DNA of 64,000 nucleotides from Planctomycetes bacterium syqfu. Lineage in GTDB: Bacteria > Planctomycetota > Phycisphaerae > Phycisphaerales > Phycisphaeraceae. The notes under the pieces are model-generated. The model ran no database searches and was not told where the DNA came from. It saw only the letters and a list, made by a program, of their open reading frames with translations. This document shows, one piece after another, positions 46,607-56,486 of this stretch. Position 1 is the stretch's first letter; each line of letters begins with the position of its first letter. The translations under genes were made by a program, and so were the position numbers. The DNA is taken from the NCBI GenBank assembly GCA_020974905.1, contig CP087563.1:1922001-1986000 (forward strand), given 5' to 3'.

Positions 46607-48955
46607 TTAATCAGCCAGGGATTCGAGTTTGATTTGAAGTGACTTGAGCATCACAGGCATATAGTCAGGGTGATAGGAACCGATGATGTAAATCCGATCA
46701 CCCGGCTTGACGGTAATGTCAGAAAGATTCACATCCACCGATTCATTCTCCGGCACGCGCGTTTCCGTCAACGTCTCAAAGGGAGCGGTACGCTGGATGG
46801 TCAAGGTGCCTTTCCGGTCACTGCCATCGGGTTTGGCGTACGTGCTGATATCAAGTGAGACTTTGCCTGTCACCGGCGATTGCCATGCGAGCATTGCCGA
46901 GCAATGGGTGTTGGGGCGAAGCTGAATCATCCACGAATCATCAGCCGGATTTTGATGACGGGCAACCCAGCCATAGACATGTTTGTAGTGGTCATCATGG
47001 TATGGCGTGTGCTGCACCATGTCGCCTGCATATCCGACTTTACCACTGGAAATTGGGCAAGGCAGATACGCACCATCCAGTGGCACGGGACGGTCACCGA
47101 GCTTGTAAAGATAATGCCAAACCTTGCGACCGGTCGCATCGACATCAGGATTAAATGTCGCGCCGGATTGATGGACTGTCTCCAAATCCCAGACATGGCC
47201 GACCTGGTAGCTTTGGGTTTTGTTGCGTGGGTCAGACTGCTGGAGATATTCCTGCAAGTTGGTTAAACCATCACCATCTGGATCATCACTCGGATTGGTA
47301 CTGGTGGCTGTGCTGTAATCACCAAACTTGCCAAAGTAGAGCATCTCAAACCAATTGGGCAGTCCGTCGTCATCGGCATCACCATATTCAGCATAAGTCT
47401 GAACCGGCGTGTCGGGAAAATCAATCTGCCAATGGCGGTCAAACTCGCTGGAGTAACAGACCATGGCATTGGCTTCACGCCAGGGCTTATCGGAGATGGG
47501 ATCGGGAGATGTGACGCGCAATTGGACCTTACCACCGCGAACGACTTGAGCAACGACGGGGCCTGCTGTCAGCGGGAATTGCTTGACATAGAGTCCTGCT
47601 GGTGCGTCATAGTTGGCAGAGCGTCCGGGCAGTTGAATCTTGCCGGGCTTGGTGAGAATGGTGGCAACTTCAAGCACACCCGCCGTACTCCGGCGACTGT
47701 TGAGCGGGTAGATGGTGGCACCGGATGGATAGCGACGGTAGGTCAGATACACCTTGTCATGATCGTAAGTCGGTTCCTTGCCGGTCTTCCACCATTCGAT
47801 TTGATGTGCTGTCAGATCGTAGATGGTGTATCGCGTCGCAGTCCCCGGCGCGAGGTTGGTGTCTTCACCGTAGTCGTTCCAGGTGACGTATTGAATAAGC
47901 GTGCAGTCGGAGGATCGTGCGAGATTCCATAGATGTCGCGACAGATCGGTACCGGGTCGAACATGCAGCGAACCCATGATGTTGTTGTACTGATGCCACA
48001 TCGGGATTGCCCATGTTTTACCGGTCTTTTTGACGGATTGGCCGACACGTTCGAACTCGTTGAGCCAATTGACACCCAGGAAACCGCCGATGGCATCCTG
48101 TCCTTGAAGCTTGCCATCCCCGTTGGCCAAATAGGCTGCATAGTCCGCCATGATTGGGCCGGGCGTGTGGGGCAGCGTGGAACCTTCAATGTTGCGAAGG
48201 TCGATGCCCAGGAAGGCGTTGTCGATGTCGTGATGAATAAATATTTCAGTGTTGAATTCCTTGCGGACCATTTGGCGAAGATCGTTAAAGACGATGAGCT
48301 TTTGTTTCCAACGCTTGGCTTCGTCTTTGCCGCCCCCCATTTTTTGGACATCACGTGGGAGAAAACCCTGTGTGCTGTAGGTAAAAATCAGCGGTTTACC
48401 ATCACGGCGAGCGAGTTTGGGATGATCACCATAGTTTGAAAGCAGGTATCGCACCGTGTCATGCATGCCAGTAATGTGCCCCCCTGCCGAGTCGTCATAG
48501 CGCTCGGTTTTGACTTTGTGACAGGATGGGTCCAGGCAAAGGGTGACACTGAAATCAAGATTTTTTTCTTTGCAGATATCCAGAAACATGGCTAGTAACG
48601 GCTTGGCCAACTCCTCACTGGCCCATGCGTCGATGGCAAAACCGTCGAGGCCGATACGCATCGCGCGTTTAATCTCAAGTTCTGCAGCCTGCTTTAATTC
48701 GACCTGACTGTAAAACCATTCCTGGGGCACAAGTGACCAGTTGGTAACACGCCCGCCTACCTGGCTGAGCATGGACTTGTTCTCAGGGGAAATATCTTTG
48801 GGCTGCTGTCGATAGTGATGAGCGGTGGCTTTGGTACCTGCTGGCCAACTGCCCATGTAATGTGCGTAGATCTGTTTTTCAGACTTGGGTGCAGCCTGCG
48901 CGACTGAAAGACCTGCAAACAAAAAGACTATGATTACAGTACAAAAACGCGTCAC
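46607..48955 (-). CDS. GH71-like exported glycoside hydrolase with calcium-repeat linker
   Basis: 782 residues, with a GTG start at 48955 and a GGAG site about 8 nt upstream, inside the end of the preceding gene. MTRFCTVIIVFLFAGLSVAQA is a signal peptide. The catalytic part (about 28-420) begins with KQIYAHYMGSWP and contains RAMRIGLDGFAIDAW and WNDYGE, features of GH71 alpha-1,3-glucanase-like proteins. Residues about 520-580 contain thrombospondin-3-type calcium loops (DADDDGLPNWFE, DPDGDGLTNLQEYL). A beta-sandwich follows to the end. It probably acts on an extracellular glucan or related polymer; GH99-like activity is an alternative. It is 4 nt downstream of the GH42-like gene, so the two are co-transcribed. 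Confidence 0.78.
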   Translation of the reverse strand: MTRFCTVIIVFLFAGLSVAQAAPKSEKQIYAHYMGSWPAGTKATAHHYRQQPKDISPENKSMLSQVGGRVTNWSLVPQEWFYSQVELKQAAELEIKRAMRIGLDGFAIDAWASEELAKPLLAMFLDICKEKNLDFSVTLCLDPSCHKVKTERYDDSAGGHITGMHDTVRYLLSNYGDHPKLARRDGKPLIFTYSTQGFLPRDVQKMGGGKDEAKRWKQKLIVFNDLRQMVRKEFNTEIFIHHDIDNAFLGIDLRNIEGSTLPHTPGPIMADYAAYLANGDGKLQGQDAIGGFLGVNWLNEFERVGQSVKKTGKTWAIPMWHQYNNIMGSLHVRPGTDLSRHLWNLARSSDCTLIQYVTWNDYGEDTNLAPGTATRYTIYDLTAHQIEWWKTGKEPTYDHDKVYLTYRRYPSGATIYPLNSRRSTAGVLEVATILTKPGKIQLPGRSANYDAPAGLYVKQFPLTAGPVVAQVVRGGKVQLRVTSPDPISDKPWREANAMVCYSSEFDRHWQIDFPDTPVQTYAEYGDADDDGLPNWFEMLYFGKFGDYSTATSTNPSDDPDGDGLTNLQEYLQQSDPRNKTQSYQVGHVWDLETVHQSGATFNPDVDATGRKVWHYLYKLGDRPVPLDGAYLPCPISSGKVGYAGDMVQHTPYHDDHYKHVYGWVARHQNPADDSWMIQLRPNTHCSAMLAWQSPVTGKVSLDISTYAKPDGSDRKGTLTIQRTAPFETLTETRVPENESVDVNLSDITVKPGDRIYIIGSYHPDYMPVMLKSLQIKLESLAD

Positions 48956-48959
48956 AGGA

Positions 48960-51900
48960 TCACTCCGTTTCCAATTTCAGGACGAATGCCTGACCGGGGG
49001 TAAGATTCAATTCAATGCCGGTGTCCATCAAGACTTTGCCGGACTGGTTGGGCAAGGTTGTGTTATCCAGCAGGTTGGTGATGGTGTAGGTTGCGTTGGG
49101 ATCAAGCTTCTGCAATTGTGCTCGTGTGGTGACAGCAGTTTGATCCACCTTTTCAGGATGACCGCTCTTGAGGTAGTCGATATCGTTTTGCGAGATGAAA
49201 CGACGACCGACGTAAAAGTGTGTCTTACCATCCACGAGTTGACGGTCAATGAGTTGGACATCGCTGTCAGTTTGCTGTGCATTGGAATGCCCGGTAATGG
49301 ACTGCTCCAGGCAGGCTAAAAGTCCGGGACTGTTAAGCCAATCGACCACGCCACAGAAAGCGATCACCTGACCGCTGCCGAGTTTTTGTTGCGTGACCAG
49401 TTGCTCTGCCTTGCCGTTTGCCCAATGCCCCAGTTGCAGGTAACCACCAGCGACATTGTGAATCCACGGGGTCGGTTGATCATTGATCGGCGGGTTCCAT
49501 GGCTTGGTTCGGAAGTTGATGGTGCATTGATTCCAATGTGCGGTCACTGAATCCTTTTCGACCTTGCGTGACTGCCACTTCCCAAGTCCCAGTCGTGTGC
49601 TCAAGACATCCGTTTCCTGCGACTGCAAGGACCATTTGCCTGAACCAGCTTCCATGATCAACGTGCCGCCCTGTTGGACATATTGCTTTAACGCATCAAC
49701 GACATCCGTTGCCAACAAGTCCGAGGAATAGGGAACATACACCCACGGACGCCCCTTGAGCATCGCCAGATTCACGTCCTTGGCATGAAGTGCTTCAGCC
49801 CGCATATCCGACGCGGAGACGTGATGCCCAAACGGCTTGAGATAGTCGTGAATGCGATCATAAAACAGGTTGCCATGTTCATACAGCAGTGTTTCATCAC
49901 ACATCAGATAGCCGCCATGCATCACATCATGTGACTGAATCGGCTTGGCTTTGGTGATCTGATCCATAAAGCCGAACCAGACCTTTAAACGGTTCTCCGC
50001 TTCCTTGACCGGTGCGGGTTGATCTGCCACACGCCACTCGGGTTTCCAATAGTTGAATAAACCATGCATCCCCGGTTGATCGATCATGAGCATGTTGGTC
50101 AAACCGACATCCACAAGCATGGCCGTGCGTGCGATCTTGGCATGGGGTTCAAATCGACCGGGTTGGCCGGGTCGCGTTTCACGTGGGTACTGCGCTTCCA
50201 TCGAACCGTAGGTGATCACACCATCCAGTGCCTTGACGGTGTCCAGATAAAACTCGGTGGTGCCCGTGTTGTATATACCAAGAAACGCTGCAGGGTCAGC
50301 TTTGCGTGCTGCCTTGAGCCAACCGGTACGCAGTTGTGTGATCGCAAGAATCTTGTAATCCAACCAATCCTTGATTGCAGGCGTGTTATGCGGCATGGGT
50401 CGACCATCGCCATCCAATGCAACGCGGACATCGGGAAGTTGAATCTGTTCCCAGTGAACAAAGCTGCTATCATAGACTTCATTGAGCTTGGTGATACTGC
50501 CGTACTTGTCGGTAAGCCATACGATAAACCCACGACGCATGGTCTGTGAATAGTCGACGGATTGCCCAAGCCAGGGCATGTCGATCATGTCATGATCAAA
50601 GAACAGACTCTCGATGGTATAGCCAAGCACCGTCGGATTGTTGCGGTAATGTGCAGCGACGGTTGAGATATATTCATTGCTGAGTTTGCGGTAAGTCTGC
50701 GATGCCGGGCTGAACAGTTGATTGTCTGATCCACCCCATAAACCATGGGTAAAACCAGCCTGATCCGTCATGAGTTCACGCGGGACATAACCGGGAACCT
50801 GTCGGATCATGGGATGAATGCGCAGCGTGACTTTCAGTCCGCGCTGCTCTGCCAGACTGATGAGTTTATCGAGGTATTGGAACTGGTAAACACCGGGCAA
50901 TGGGCTCAGGTCATACCACGGAGCCGAGAGTTCAACGATGTTGTAACCCACTTCCACTGCGTCATCGAGCCAACCCTTAAAGTCCTTGAGTACCTGTTCT
51001 GAATTGGAAGTCACTGGCGTGGAGCCTTCATTCCAATCACCTTTGACGCGCCTGAGTTTGCCATCAAATTGCTTGACCTTAGGTGTCACCGTGACATTCT
51101 CAGCGGGCATGATCGGTGCTGGCGTCATCAAGCCCAACACACGATCAAGCACGTCAATAACCTTGCCATCATTCACAAGCTGCGCCTCAAGCCAGAGCAC
51201 CGAATCCTGCTTGAGATAGGATTCAAGTTGAATCTGTGATGTCTGACCGTCTGCAACTTTCGTGCCATCGGATCGGGAGAGTGTCCATTGGATCTGACCG
51301 GGCATGCCTGCTGTCAGTGAGATGGCAGCATTGGTTGCAGATGTAAAGACATTGGAAGCAACAGATGAGATCACCTGCAAGGGTTTACCCATCGGCAGAG
51401 ACGGTTGACTGCCGCGACTGTTGCGGTGAATCACATACTGCTGATAGCGTTGAATGATCTGACCATTGGGATAAACAGCATTGATGCGAACACGGTATGT
51501 CCCCGCATCAAGTAATGGCAACTGGATCACGTCATCGGCCTTCAGGTTCATTTCCTGCATCTGCGATGCGAGAACCGTCCAATCACCCGTTGCAAGAATC
51601 TCCCATGAAACAAGGGCTTTGCCGCTTCTCAGACGCAGGTCCGATGCTTTGAGATATGGGCCCGGTTCATCTGGGCCCCAACCATAACGGCCAAACCGGT
51701 CATAGGGTTTACGAATGTGTTGAATCCACTGCTGATCTGAATCAAGCTGCCAATAGGGATCCGCTTTTTCATCAGCGGTCAACGGCGTGATATCCTTGAT
51801 CTGTACCTGGCATGGCTTCTCACCCTGCCCACGCAACACCAGTCGGAAGCCCACCAGACGTACCGGAGATTGTGGTTGATCGTAGTAGTCAGGCGTTGCA

Positions 51901-52388
51901 GGTTTGACGCGCATCATCACCCACGGATCAATGCGCCCCATCTCGTTAATGTTCCAATCGAAACTCTGCAGTGTTCGCCAGTGATCGGTTAGCGGGATGT
52001 TACTGAGCTTGGCACCAAGACGTGTCCCCACTGCATAGACATGGCCGCGCTTATCAGCAATCAACACACGCAGCATCGGATCGTATGCTTTGTTGGAAGA
52101 CTCGGGATTGATAAACGACAAGCCAACGCGATTCACATCATCAGCAAGTGACATCGGCTTATCGAAATAGTAATCCACTGCCGTGCCGGGAAAATCCCAG
52201 TTCTCTGAATAGTCCCCCAATTCACTGACCGTTGCGGTGAGGGTGTATCCGTCATCCGTAAACTGCAACTGACCTGCAGCCTTACCGACGGGAACTTTGA
52301 TTGCATCCGATTCGGCAGCTGTGATTGTTTGTGACATGAACATCATCCCAAGAAACATCAAGACGTATACCATGCAACGCTGTCTCAC
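48960..52388 (-). CDS. Exported GH42-like clan-A glycosidase
   Basis: 1142 residues, with a GTG start at 52388 (GGAG 4 nt upstream; the ATG at 52373 is an alternative). The signal peptide is VYVLMFLGMMFMSQTITA. Long N-terminal beta domains precede a TIM-barrel (about 480-830) that starts with WLDDAVEVGYNIVELSAPWYDLSP. Candidate acid/base E593 lies in LGYTIESLFF, where GH42 would have Asn-Glu, and candidate nucleophile E731 lies in TYGSMEAQY. A GATase-like trimerisation domain follows (ALKQYVQQGGTLIMEAGSG, about 900-960). The family link is by layout; the substrate is unknown. It starts 45 bp after a prepilin-like gene and runs straight into the GH71-like gene. Confidence 0.72.
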   Translation of the reverse strand: MRQRCMVYVLMFLGMMFMSQTITAAESDAIKVPVGKAAGQLQFTDDGYTLTATVSELGDYSENWDFPGTAVDYYFDKPMSLADDVNRVGLSFINPESSNKAYDPMLRVLIADKRGHVYAVGTRLGAKLSNIPLTDHWRTLQSFDWNINEMGRIDPWVMMRVKPATPDYYDQPQSPVRLVGFRLVLRGQGEKPCQVQIKDITPLTADEKADPYWQLDSDQQWIQHIRKPYDRFGRYGWGPDEPGPYLKASDLRLRSGKALVSWEILATGDWTVLASQMQEMNLKADDVIQLPLLDAGTYRVRINAVYPNGQIIQRYQQYVIHRNSRGSQPSLPMGKPLQVISSVASNVFTSATNAAISLTAGMPGQIQWTLSRSDGTKVADGQTSQIQLESYLKQDSVLWLEAQLVNDGKVIDVLDRVLGLMTPAPIMPAENVTVTPKVKQFDGKLRRVKGDWNEGSTPVTSNSEQVLKDFKGWLDDAVEVGYNIVELSAPWYDLSPLPGVYQFQYLDKLISLAEQRGLKVTLRIHPMIRQVPGYVPRELMTDQAGFTHGLWGGSDNQLFSPASQTYRKLSNEYISTVAAHYRNNPTVLGYTIESLFFDHDMIDMPWLGQSVDYSQTMRRGFIVWLTDKYGSITKLNEVYDSSFVHWEQIQLPDVRVALDGDGRPMPHNTPAIKDWLDYKILAITQLRTGWLKAARKADPAAFLGIYNTGTTEFYLDTVKALDGVITYGSMEAQYPRETRPGQPGRFEPHAKIARTAMLVDVGLTNMLMIDQPGMHGLFNYWKPEWRVADQPAPVKEAENRLKVWFGFMDQITKAKPIQSHDVMHGGYLMCDETLLYEHGNLFYDRIHDYLKPFGHHVSASDMRAEALHAKDVNLAMLKGRPWVYVPYSSDLLATDVVDALKQYVQQGGTLIMEAGSGKWSLQSQETDVLSTRLGLGKWQSRKVEKDSVTAHWNQCTINFRTKPWNPPINDQPTPWIHNVAGGYLQLGHWANGKAEQLVTQQKLGSGQVIAFCGVVDWLNSPGLLACLEQSITGHSNAQQTDSDVQLIDRQLVDGKTHFYVGRRFISQNDIDYLKSGHPEKVDQTAVTTRAQLQKLDPNATYTITNLLDNTTLPNQSGKVLMDTGIELNLTPGQAFVLKLETE

Positions 52389-52433
52389 ACGTTACTCCAT
52401 TCTCAAAGAAATTGATTAAATTTTAAAACTGAT

Positions 52434-53186
52434 TCAAGGCTTGTTTTCCGGGGAAAACGCGTCATAGCCACTGACAGATGTCCAGAATGTTTTGTTGGCA
52501 TAAGCCGACTGCCATTGCTTGTTGACACCTTCAGCCAATGCAGATGAAGGCAGTTCGCTGGAGGGTTTCCAACTCACATGCCCATCAAGAAACGCGACGT
52601 TAAAACCAAGGCGTTGATGATTGACGATGTTGTCGGAGTATGTCGGGTATTGCAGGTTCAGATTATCTGCAAACAAGGCAGGATTGACATTCCATTTACC
52701 AACCTGAAAAACATCGCCAACGTAGCTGCTGTCCGTATTTTCATAGACACCATTCATGATCGGGATAATACCCATCGCATAGCTGGACCAGGCACTACGA
52801 TTGGCTTCCTTGTCCTTGACATATTGGCGATTGGCAGCTTCACCACCGAAACGTGACCAGGCACTGTCCGGGCAGTAGAAGACATCCACCACGTTGTTCA
52901 GGTAACGCACCAGGTGCCCGCCAGCCGTGTAGTTGCCACTCCAGCCGTCCCATATCTGGTCCGTACAGTTGTTGCCGGTCATCGGGGTTGGGTTAAAGGC
53001 TTCACGAAAATCGTTGAGATACACCCGAAATACCAATGCCAACTGCTTCTCCTGCGTGGCACATTGAACTTTGCGTGCCGCGGCGCGGGCCTTGGCCAAC
53101 GACGGGAGCAGAATCGAAATCAACATCGCGATGATGCTGATCACCACCAATAACTCAATCAAGGTAAAACCTGTGCGTTTGGACAT
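52434..53186 (-). CDS. Prepilin-like protein, H-X9-DG type
   Basis: 250 residues, with GGAG 7 nt before the [31 protein letters not shown] is a short, canonical prepilin signal. The conserved ARKVQCATQEKQLALVFRVYLNDF block follows, and HQRLGFNVAFLDGHVSWKPS is the H-X9-DG C-terminal motif. It sits between the GntR/LacI hybrid (72 bp upstream) and the GH42-like gene (45 bp downstream), all on the minus strand. It is expected to be a membrane-anchored pseudopilin-like protein of unknown role. Confidence 0.9.
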   Translation of the reverse strand: MSKRTGFTLIELLVVISIIAMLISILLPSLAKARAAARKVQCATQEKQLALVFRVYLNDFREAFNPTPMTGNNCTDQIWDGWSGNYTAGGHLVRYLNNVVDVFYCPDSAWSRFGGEAANRQYVKDKEANRSAWSSYAMGIIPIMNGVYENTDSSYVGDVFQVGKWNVNPALFADNLNLQYPTYSDNIVNHQRLGFNVAFLDGHVSWKPSSELPSSALAEGVNKQWQSAYANKTFWTSVSGYDAFSPENKP

Positions 53187-53258
53187 GGCAGGTCTCCAAT
53201 CTGAAAAGTATTCCGAGATGTATCTATCAGTGCGTTGACATACTGCACTCGCACCGTC

Positions 53259-54374
53259 TCAATCTGCCACAATCATGGCAGGTGTTTGCATATCTCTAGC
53301 ACGTTCGTGGGCCATATGCGGGATGAGCCACTGACGCGATGCGAGTATCTCAGGCGAAAGCCAACTGTGTTTGAGTAATTGCACCACCTGTTTGGCCAGG
53401 CGATACACATCCACATCGAACCGAATCACCGGCAAGCCGAAAATCAACGTACCGGGCACATTGGCCTGTACCGCAATCTCAGGCTGATACGCCTTCTGAT
53501 CACGGAGCACATCCGTTAATCCGGAGGCGAGCACATCGTTAATCACCACCATGCCATCCGGTCGCTGACGCACGGGCATTTTCAGGATCCGACGCGCCAG
53601 TTGTCGCCCTGCTTCAAGGCTGATATCACCAGCTTCAAGGATCGGGGCCGTCTGAAAACTGTGCATCTCCGATGCCTGGATGAAGGCATTCCAGTAACGG
53701 TTGTGATGCCGGGCGCGTGCGTCTTTGGTGACAACAGCCAGACGTTTACAACCCCGTGAAACAAGCATTTCACAGGCTTGAAGCATCATCGGCTGCTGAT
53801 CAATCACGACCCCTGCGTTGGTCTTTTCCCATGAACTGACATGCAGCCAGGGAACGCCGAGTTTGGTCAGCGGTGCAGTATCATCGGACGCTACGGCAAT
53901 CGGGCAGATCACCGCATCAATGTCGCCCTGCAAGACCATCTCTTCCAAACCCGGGAACGTATTCAACGGCCACTCGGCATTGCCGTGCTTGTCAATGACA
54001 TGCGCCATGATGCGAACCTGCGCCCCAAGAATCTCACGGATGTAACCTTCCAAGGCACGAAGCAGGTGACCGTAAAACGGTTCGTCGGGCAAGGTGTTAT
54101 GCGGGACCATCGCCAGCATCACGGTGTGATCATCCAGACGTGCTTTGGACATGTCCAGCACCATCGTGCCGGCACGTTGCTTGCGTTCCAGGACACCGTC
54201 TTCGACCAGCCACTTCATGGCGCGGGTGAGGGTGTCATTGCTGAAATTCAGTTCCTGGCGTAACTCGGCCTGCGTTGGGAGCAACTGCCCCACGGTAACT
54301 TTCTGACTGCGCAGGTAACGCAGAATCATGCGATAGGCTTTGAGAGCCTGAGGATGATTGCGTACTTCTGTCAT
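53259..54374 (-). CDS. GntR-type HTH regulator with LacI-like sensor domain
   Basis: 371 residues, with AAGGA 6 nt before the ATG. The winged HTH (about residues 10-75) has LLPTQAELRQELNFSNDTLTRAMKWL and DGVLERKQRAGTMVL. The rest is a periplasmic-binding-type sensor (LAVVTKDARARHHNRYW, DGMVVINDVLASGLTDVL). A near-palindrome lies 16 bp before its start codon, and a perfect version of the same sequence lies before the TIM-barrel glycosidase at 56395. The protein probably represses itself and that enzyme and releases DNA on binding a sugar. Confidence 0.9.
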   Translation of the reverse strand: MTEVRNHPQALKAYRMILRYLRSQKVTVGQLLPTQAELRQELNFSNDTLTRAMKWLVEDGVLERKQRAGTMVLDMSKARLDDHTVMLAMVPHNTLPDEPFYGHLLRALEGYIREILGAQVRIMAHVIDKHGNAEWPLNTFPGLEEMVLQGDIDAVICPIAVASDDTAPLTKLGVPWLHVSSWEKTNAGVVIDQQPMMLQACEMLVSRGCKRLAVVTKDARARHHNRYWNAFIQASEMHSFQTAPILEAGDISLEAGRQLARRILKMPVRQRPDGMVVINDVLASGLTDVLRDQKAYQPEIAVQANVPGTLIFGLPVIRFDVDVYRLAKQVVQLLKHSWLSPEILASRQWLIPHMAHERARDMQTPAMIVAD

Positions 54375-54389
54375 GCTGATTCCTTTTTA

Positions 54390-54408
54390 AATACCGACTA
54401 TCAGTATT
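54390..54408. promoter_or_regulatory. Operator-like site upstream of the GntR/LacI hybrid gene
   Basis: AATACCGAC-t-ATCAGTATT is an imperfect 19-bp palindrome (two mismatches) 16 bp before the ATG at 54374. Its left half and spacing are identical to the perfect palindrome at 56408-56426, which suggests that both are bound by the same regulator, most simply the GntR/LacI hybrid encoded here. Confidence 0.65.
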
Positions 54409-54469
54409 TTTCTCAACTACCTGCGTCAAGTCAATGTTGATCGCCAATCAATTTGGCGAGACTGGTTAT

Positions 54470-56395
54470 TCAGGAAACGGTGACCTTGCCCGAAGCAAAG
54501 TCGGTTTGAACCACTTTGCCGTCGGCATACGTCGTGTGCCAGAGTTCATCAGACACCTGCTCAATCGCCTCAATGTCCACCGACACACGGTCAGCCAACT
54601 GTTTGCAGCAGAGTTCCTGCGAGGCCAATACGTACTCGCGGACATCGTCATACGTTGGCATGCCATGAGCCCCGGGAACATGTTCATACGCAATCTCAAC
54701 AAACGGCATGGCGCCCCAGAGACAATCCATCAATGCACCGCGACGTCCCTGCAATGCCAGTGAGTGCGCCAGGTGATAACGGATACCGTTGTGTAGCGTC
54801 ACCGCCAATGCCGGGACATGCTCATCGACAAATTGTTCGACAAAGTCGGTGAACTTGCCAGCTGACTCCACGCCATGTGTCATGTACACACCGTCCATCA
54901 AATGCAGGTAGGGACCGAAGGCAATCTCCGTACTGACGGTGTCAAAATGCTGCTGTGCAAGGGTAAAAATGGCTTTGAACCCATCCATGATCGCACGACG
55001 ATCTGCAGGATGTTCATCACTGTGACAGGTCGACAGGGCGCCGATGGCATCCATGTAATAATTGGCTTTGACGCCCAACTGAGCAATGCGTGGCATGTCG
55101 CGATGGGCATGCTTGATGCTCTGCAACGGGCAAAGTCGCCAGTTGAAACCGCCCGCCCAGGGAACGTTGCGCCAATGCTTGCCATCACGTCCGACGATGA
55201 CGTTGGCCATGTCAAAATCGTCACCGCATTGATAGCTGTCTGAAAAATTATCATGTACACCGATGTGAATGTTTTGTGATGCACCCCATTGAATCAATTC
55301 GCGCATCGCAGACTCACCGCCTGCCTGTTCATTGACCGGGAAGCGTTGCGGATAACGTCCGTCATGCCCCTGTGCATTCCAGCCAACCATCTGTGTGGTG
55401 ATGTGATCAATGCCATCGTCCCGCATGCGTTGGAGAATTGCTTTGGTTTGAGCAAAGGTGGTGTTGGATTGATAAGCCCCCTGCCCGTTAAGGTCCGACT
55501 TTTTGTAACCCATCATAATTTTCAGCAGATAGGTCTGAGCAAAATCGCGAACCGCTGGGCGCGTCTGCGCTTTTTGTTCAAGCGTCTGAAGACCACGCTC
55601 ATCGCGAAGCCACTGCCGATAGATCCGGGCAAACTGGTTGTAGGCTTTCCCATCGGATGATGTTGGGCAAAGCGTCAACTGACGATCACCATCAATCATT
55701 GCATCACTGTGATCCCAACGATACACCCATGACGCGTGAACACTGTAAGTTTTTTCCGGGCCGAAGTGCGAACGCACCACCAGTTCCGCATCATGATCAC
55801 CCTTTGTCACCATGCCGCAGAAACGATGGCCAAGCGTTTGAATACCAAAGAGATTAAAGTGACATTTCATGGCCCACTGGGGTTGGGCTGCATAAATTGT
55901 CAATCGGAGTTCGCGAGCAATGTCATGATCAAATCGATGCAAAACCCCTGAAAAACAAGGCAAAAACAGATACCCGTCCTGTCCTGCCGACGCAGCCCCC
56001 ATCTCAGGGAGAATATCAATGGACATCAACGTCGCCGCGTCAGGCAGCAATTCCACCAACTCCGACTGGGGTAAAGTCAACTGCAAATGTCCATTTGCGG
56101 GATCAACCGTAACATGCAGTTGGAAGCTGATCACACGACCGACAAATGGAATCGACACGGCACATTCGAGCACCTGCCCATTTTCAATCGACCGCACCTT
56201 GACCACTTGAACCGGATGCTCCTCATGGCGAATCTCCATGTGATTCCATATCCGACAAGTGGCAACCCTGTTAACAGAAATGGCCTCAGACCAGAGTTCC
56301 GAAGTAACAATAAAGCACGATGCGTTCTCATCGTAACGCCCATGCGTCTGTGAGATTTCATTGTGATGCGTTGCGGTGGGACTGAATGTAATCAT
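54470..56395 (-). CDS. TIM-barrel glycoside hydrolase-like protein (DUF5696/GH101-like), no signal peptide
   Basis: About 641 residues from the ATG at 56395 (AAAGG 8 nt upstream); the frame is open to 56479 but the extra part would cross the operator. The N-terminal half is beta-rich, with MVTKGDHDAELVVRSHFGP resembling a block of DUF5696 proteins. The C-terminal half is a barrel (MMGYKKSDLNGQGAYQSN, GIDHITTQMVGWN). Its candidate catalytic acids are D449 in NYYMDAIGA and E490 in VSTEIAFG, placed as in GH101/GH36-type retaining enzymes. The family call is inference. No signal peptide is seen, so it likely acts in the cytoplasm on imported oligosaccharides. It lies just upstream of the GntR/LacI hybrid gene. 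Confidence 0.65.
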   Translation of the reverse strand: MITFSPTATHHNEISQTHGRYDENASCFIVTSELWSEAISVNRVATCRIWNHMEIRHEEHPVQVVKVRSIENGQVLECAVSIPFVGRVISFQLHVTVDPANGHLQLTLPQSELVELLPDAATLMSIDILPEMGAASAGQDGYLFLPCFSGVLHRFDHDIARELRLTIYAAQPQWAMKCHFNLFGIQTLGHRFCGMVTKGDHDAELVVRSHFGPEKTYSVHASWVYRWDHSDAMIDGDRQLTLCPTSSDGKAYNQFARIYRQWLRDERGLQTLEQKAQTRPAVRDFAQTYLLKIMMGYKKSDLNGQGAYQSNTTFAQTKAILQRMRDDGIDHITTQMVGWNAQGHDGRYPQRFPVNEQAGGESAMRELIQWGASQNIHIGVHDNFSDSYQCGDDFDMANVIVGRDGKHWRNVPWAGGFNWRLCPLQSIKHAHRDMPRIAQLGVKANYYMDAIGALSTCHSDEHPADRRAIMDGFKAIFTLAQQHFDTVSTEIAFGPYLHLMDGVYMTHGVESAGKFTDFVEQFVDEHVPALAVTLHNGIRYHLAHSLALQGRRGALMDCLWGAMPFVEIAYEHVPGAHGMPTYDDVREYVLASQELCCKQLADRVSVDIEAIEQVSDELWHTTYADGKVVQTDFASGKVTVS

Positions 56396-56407
56396 GCAAA
56401 AAACCTT

Positions 56408-56426
56408 TAATACCGACTGTCGGTAT
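56408..56426. promoter_or_regulatory. Perfect 19-bp palindromic operator
   Basis: AATACCGAC-t-GTCGGTATT is a perfect inverted repeat 13 bp upstream of the glycosidase start codon at 56395. It matches the site at 54390-54408 with two differences. The position suggests that a bound regulator would block transcription of the glycosidase gene. Confidence 0.75.
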
Positions 56427-56486
56427 TTATAGGCTCGCACTGTATTCAGATCAAGTATCCAGTCGATTTTTTTTACCAATCAATAG

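Noticed and set aside
53187-53258. Possible terminator or operator between the GntR hybrid and the prepilin-like gene
   Set aside because: I looked for the AATACCGAC palindrome and for a hairpin with a T-run and found neither.
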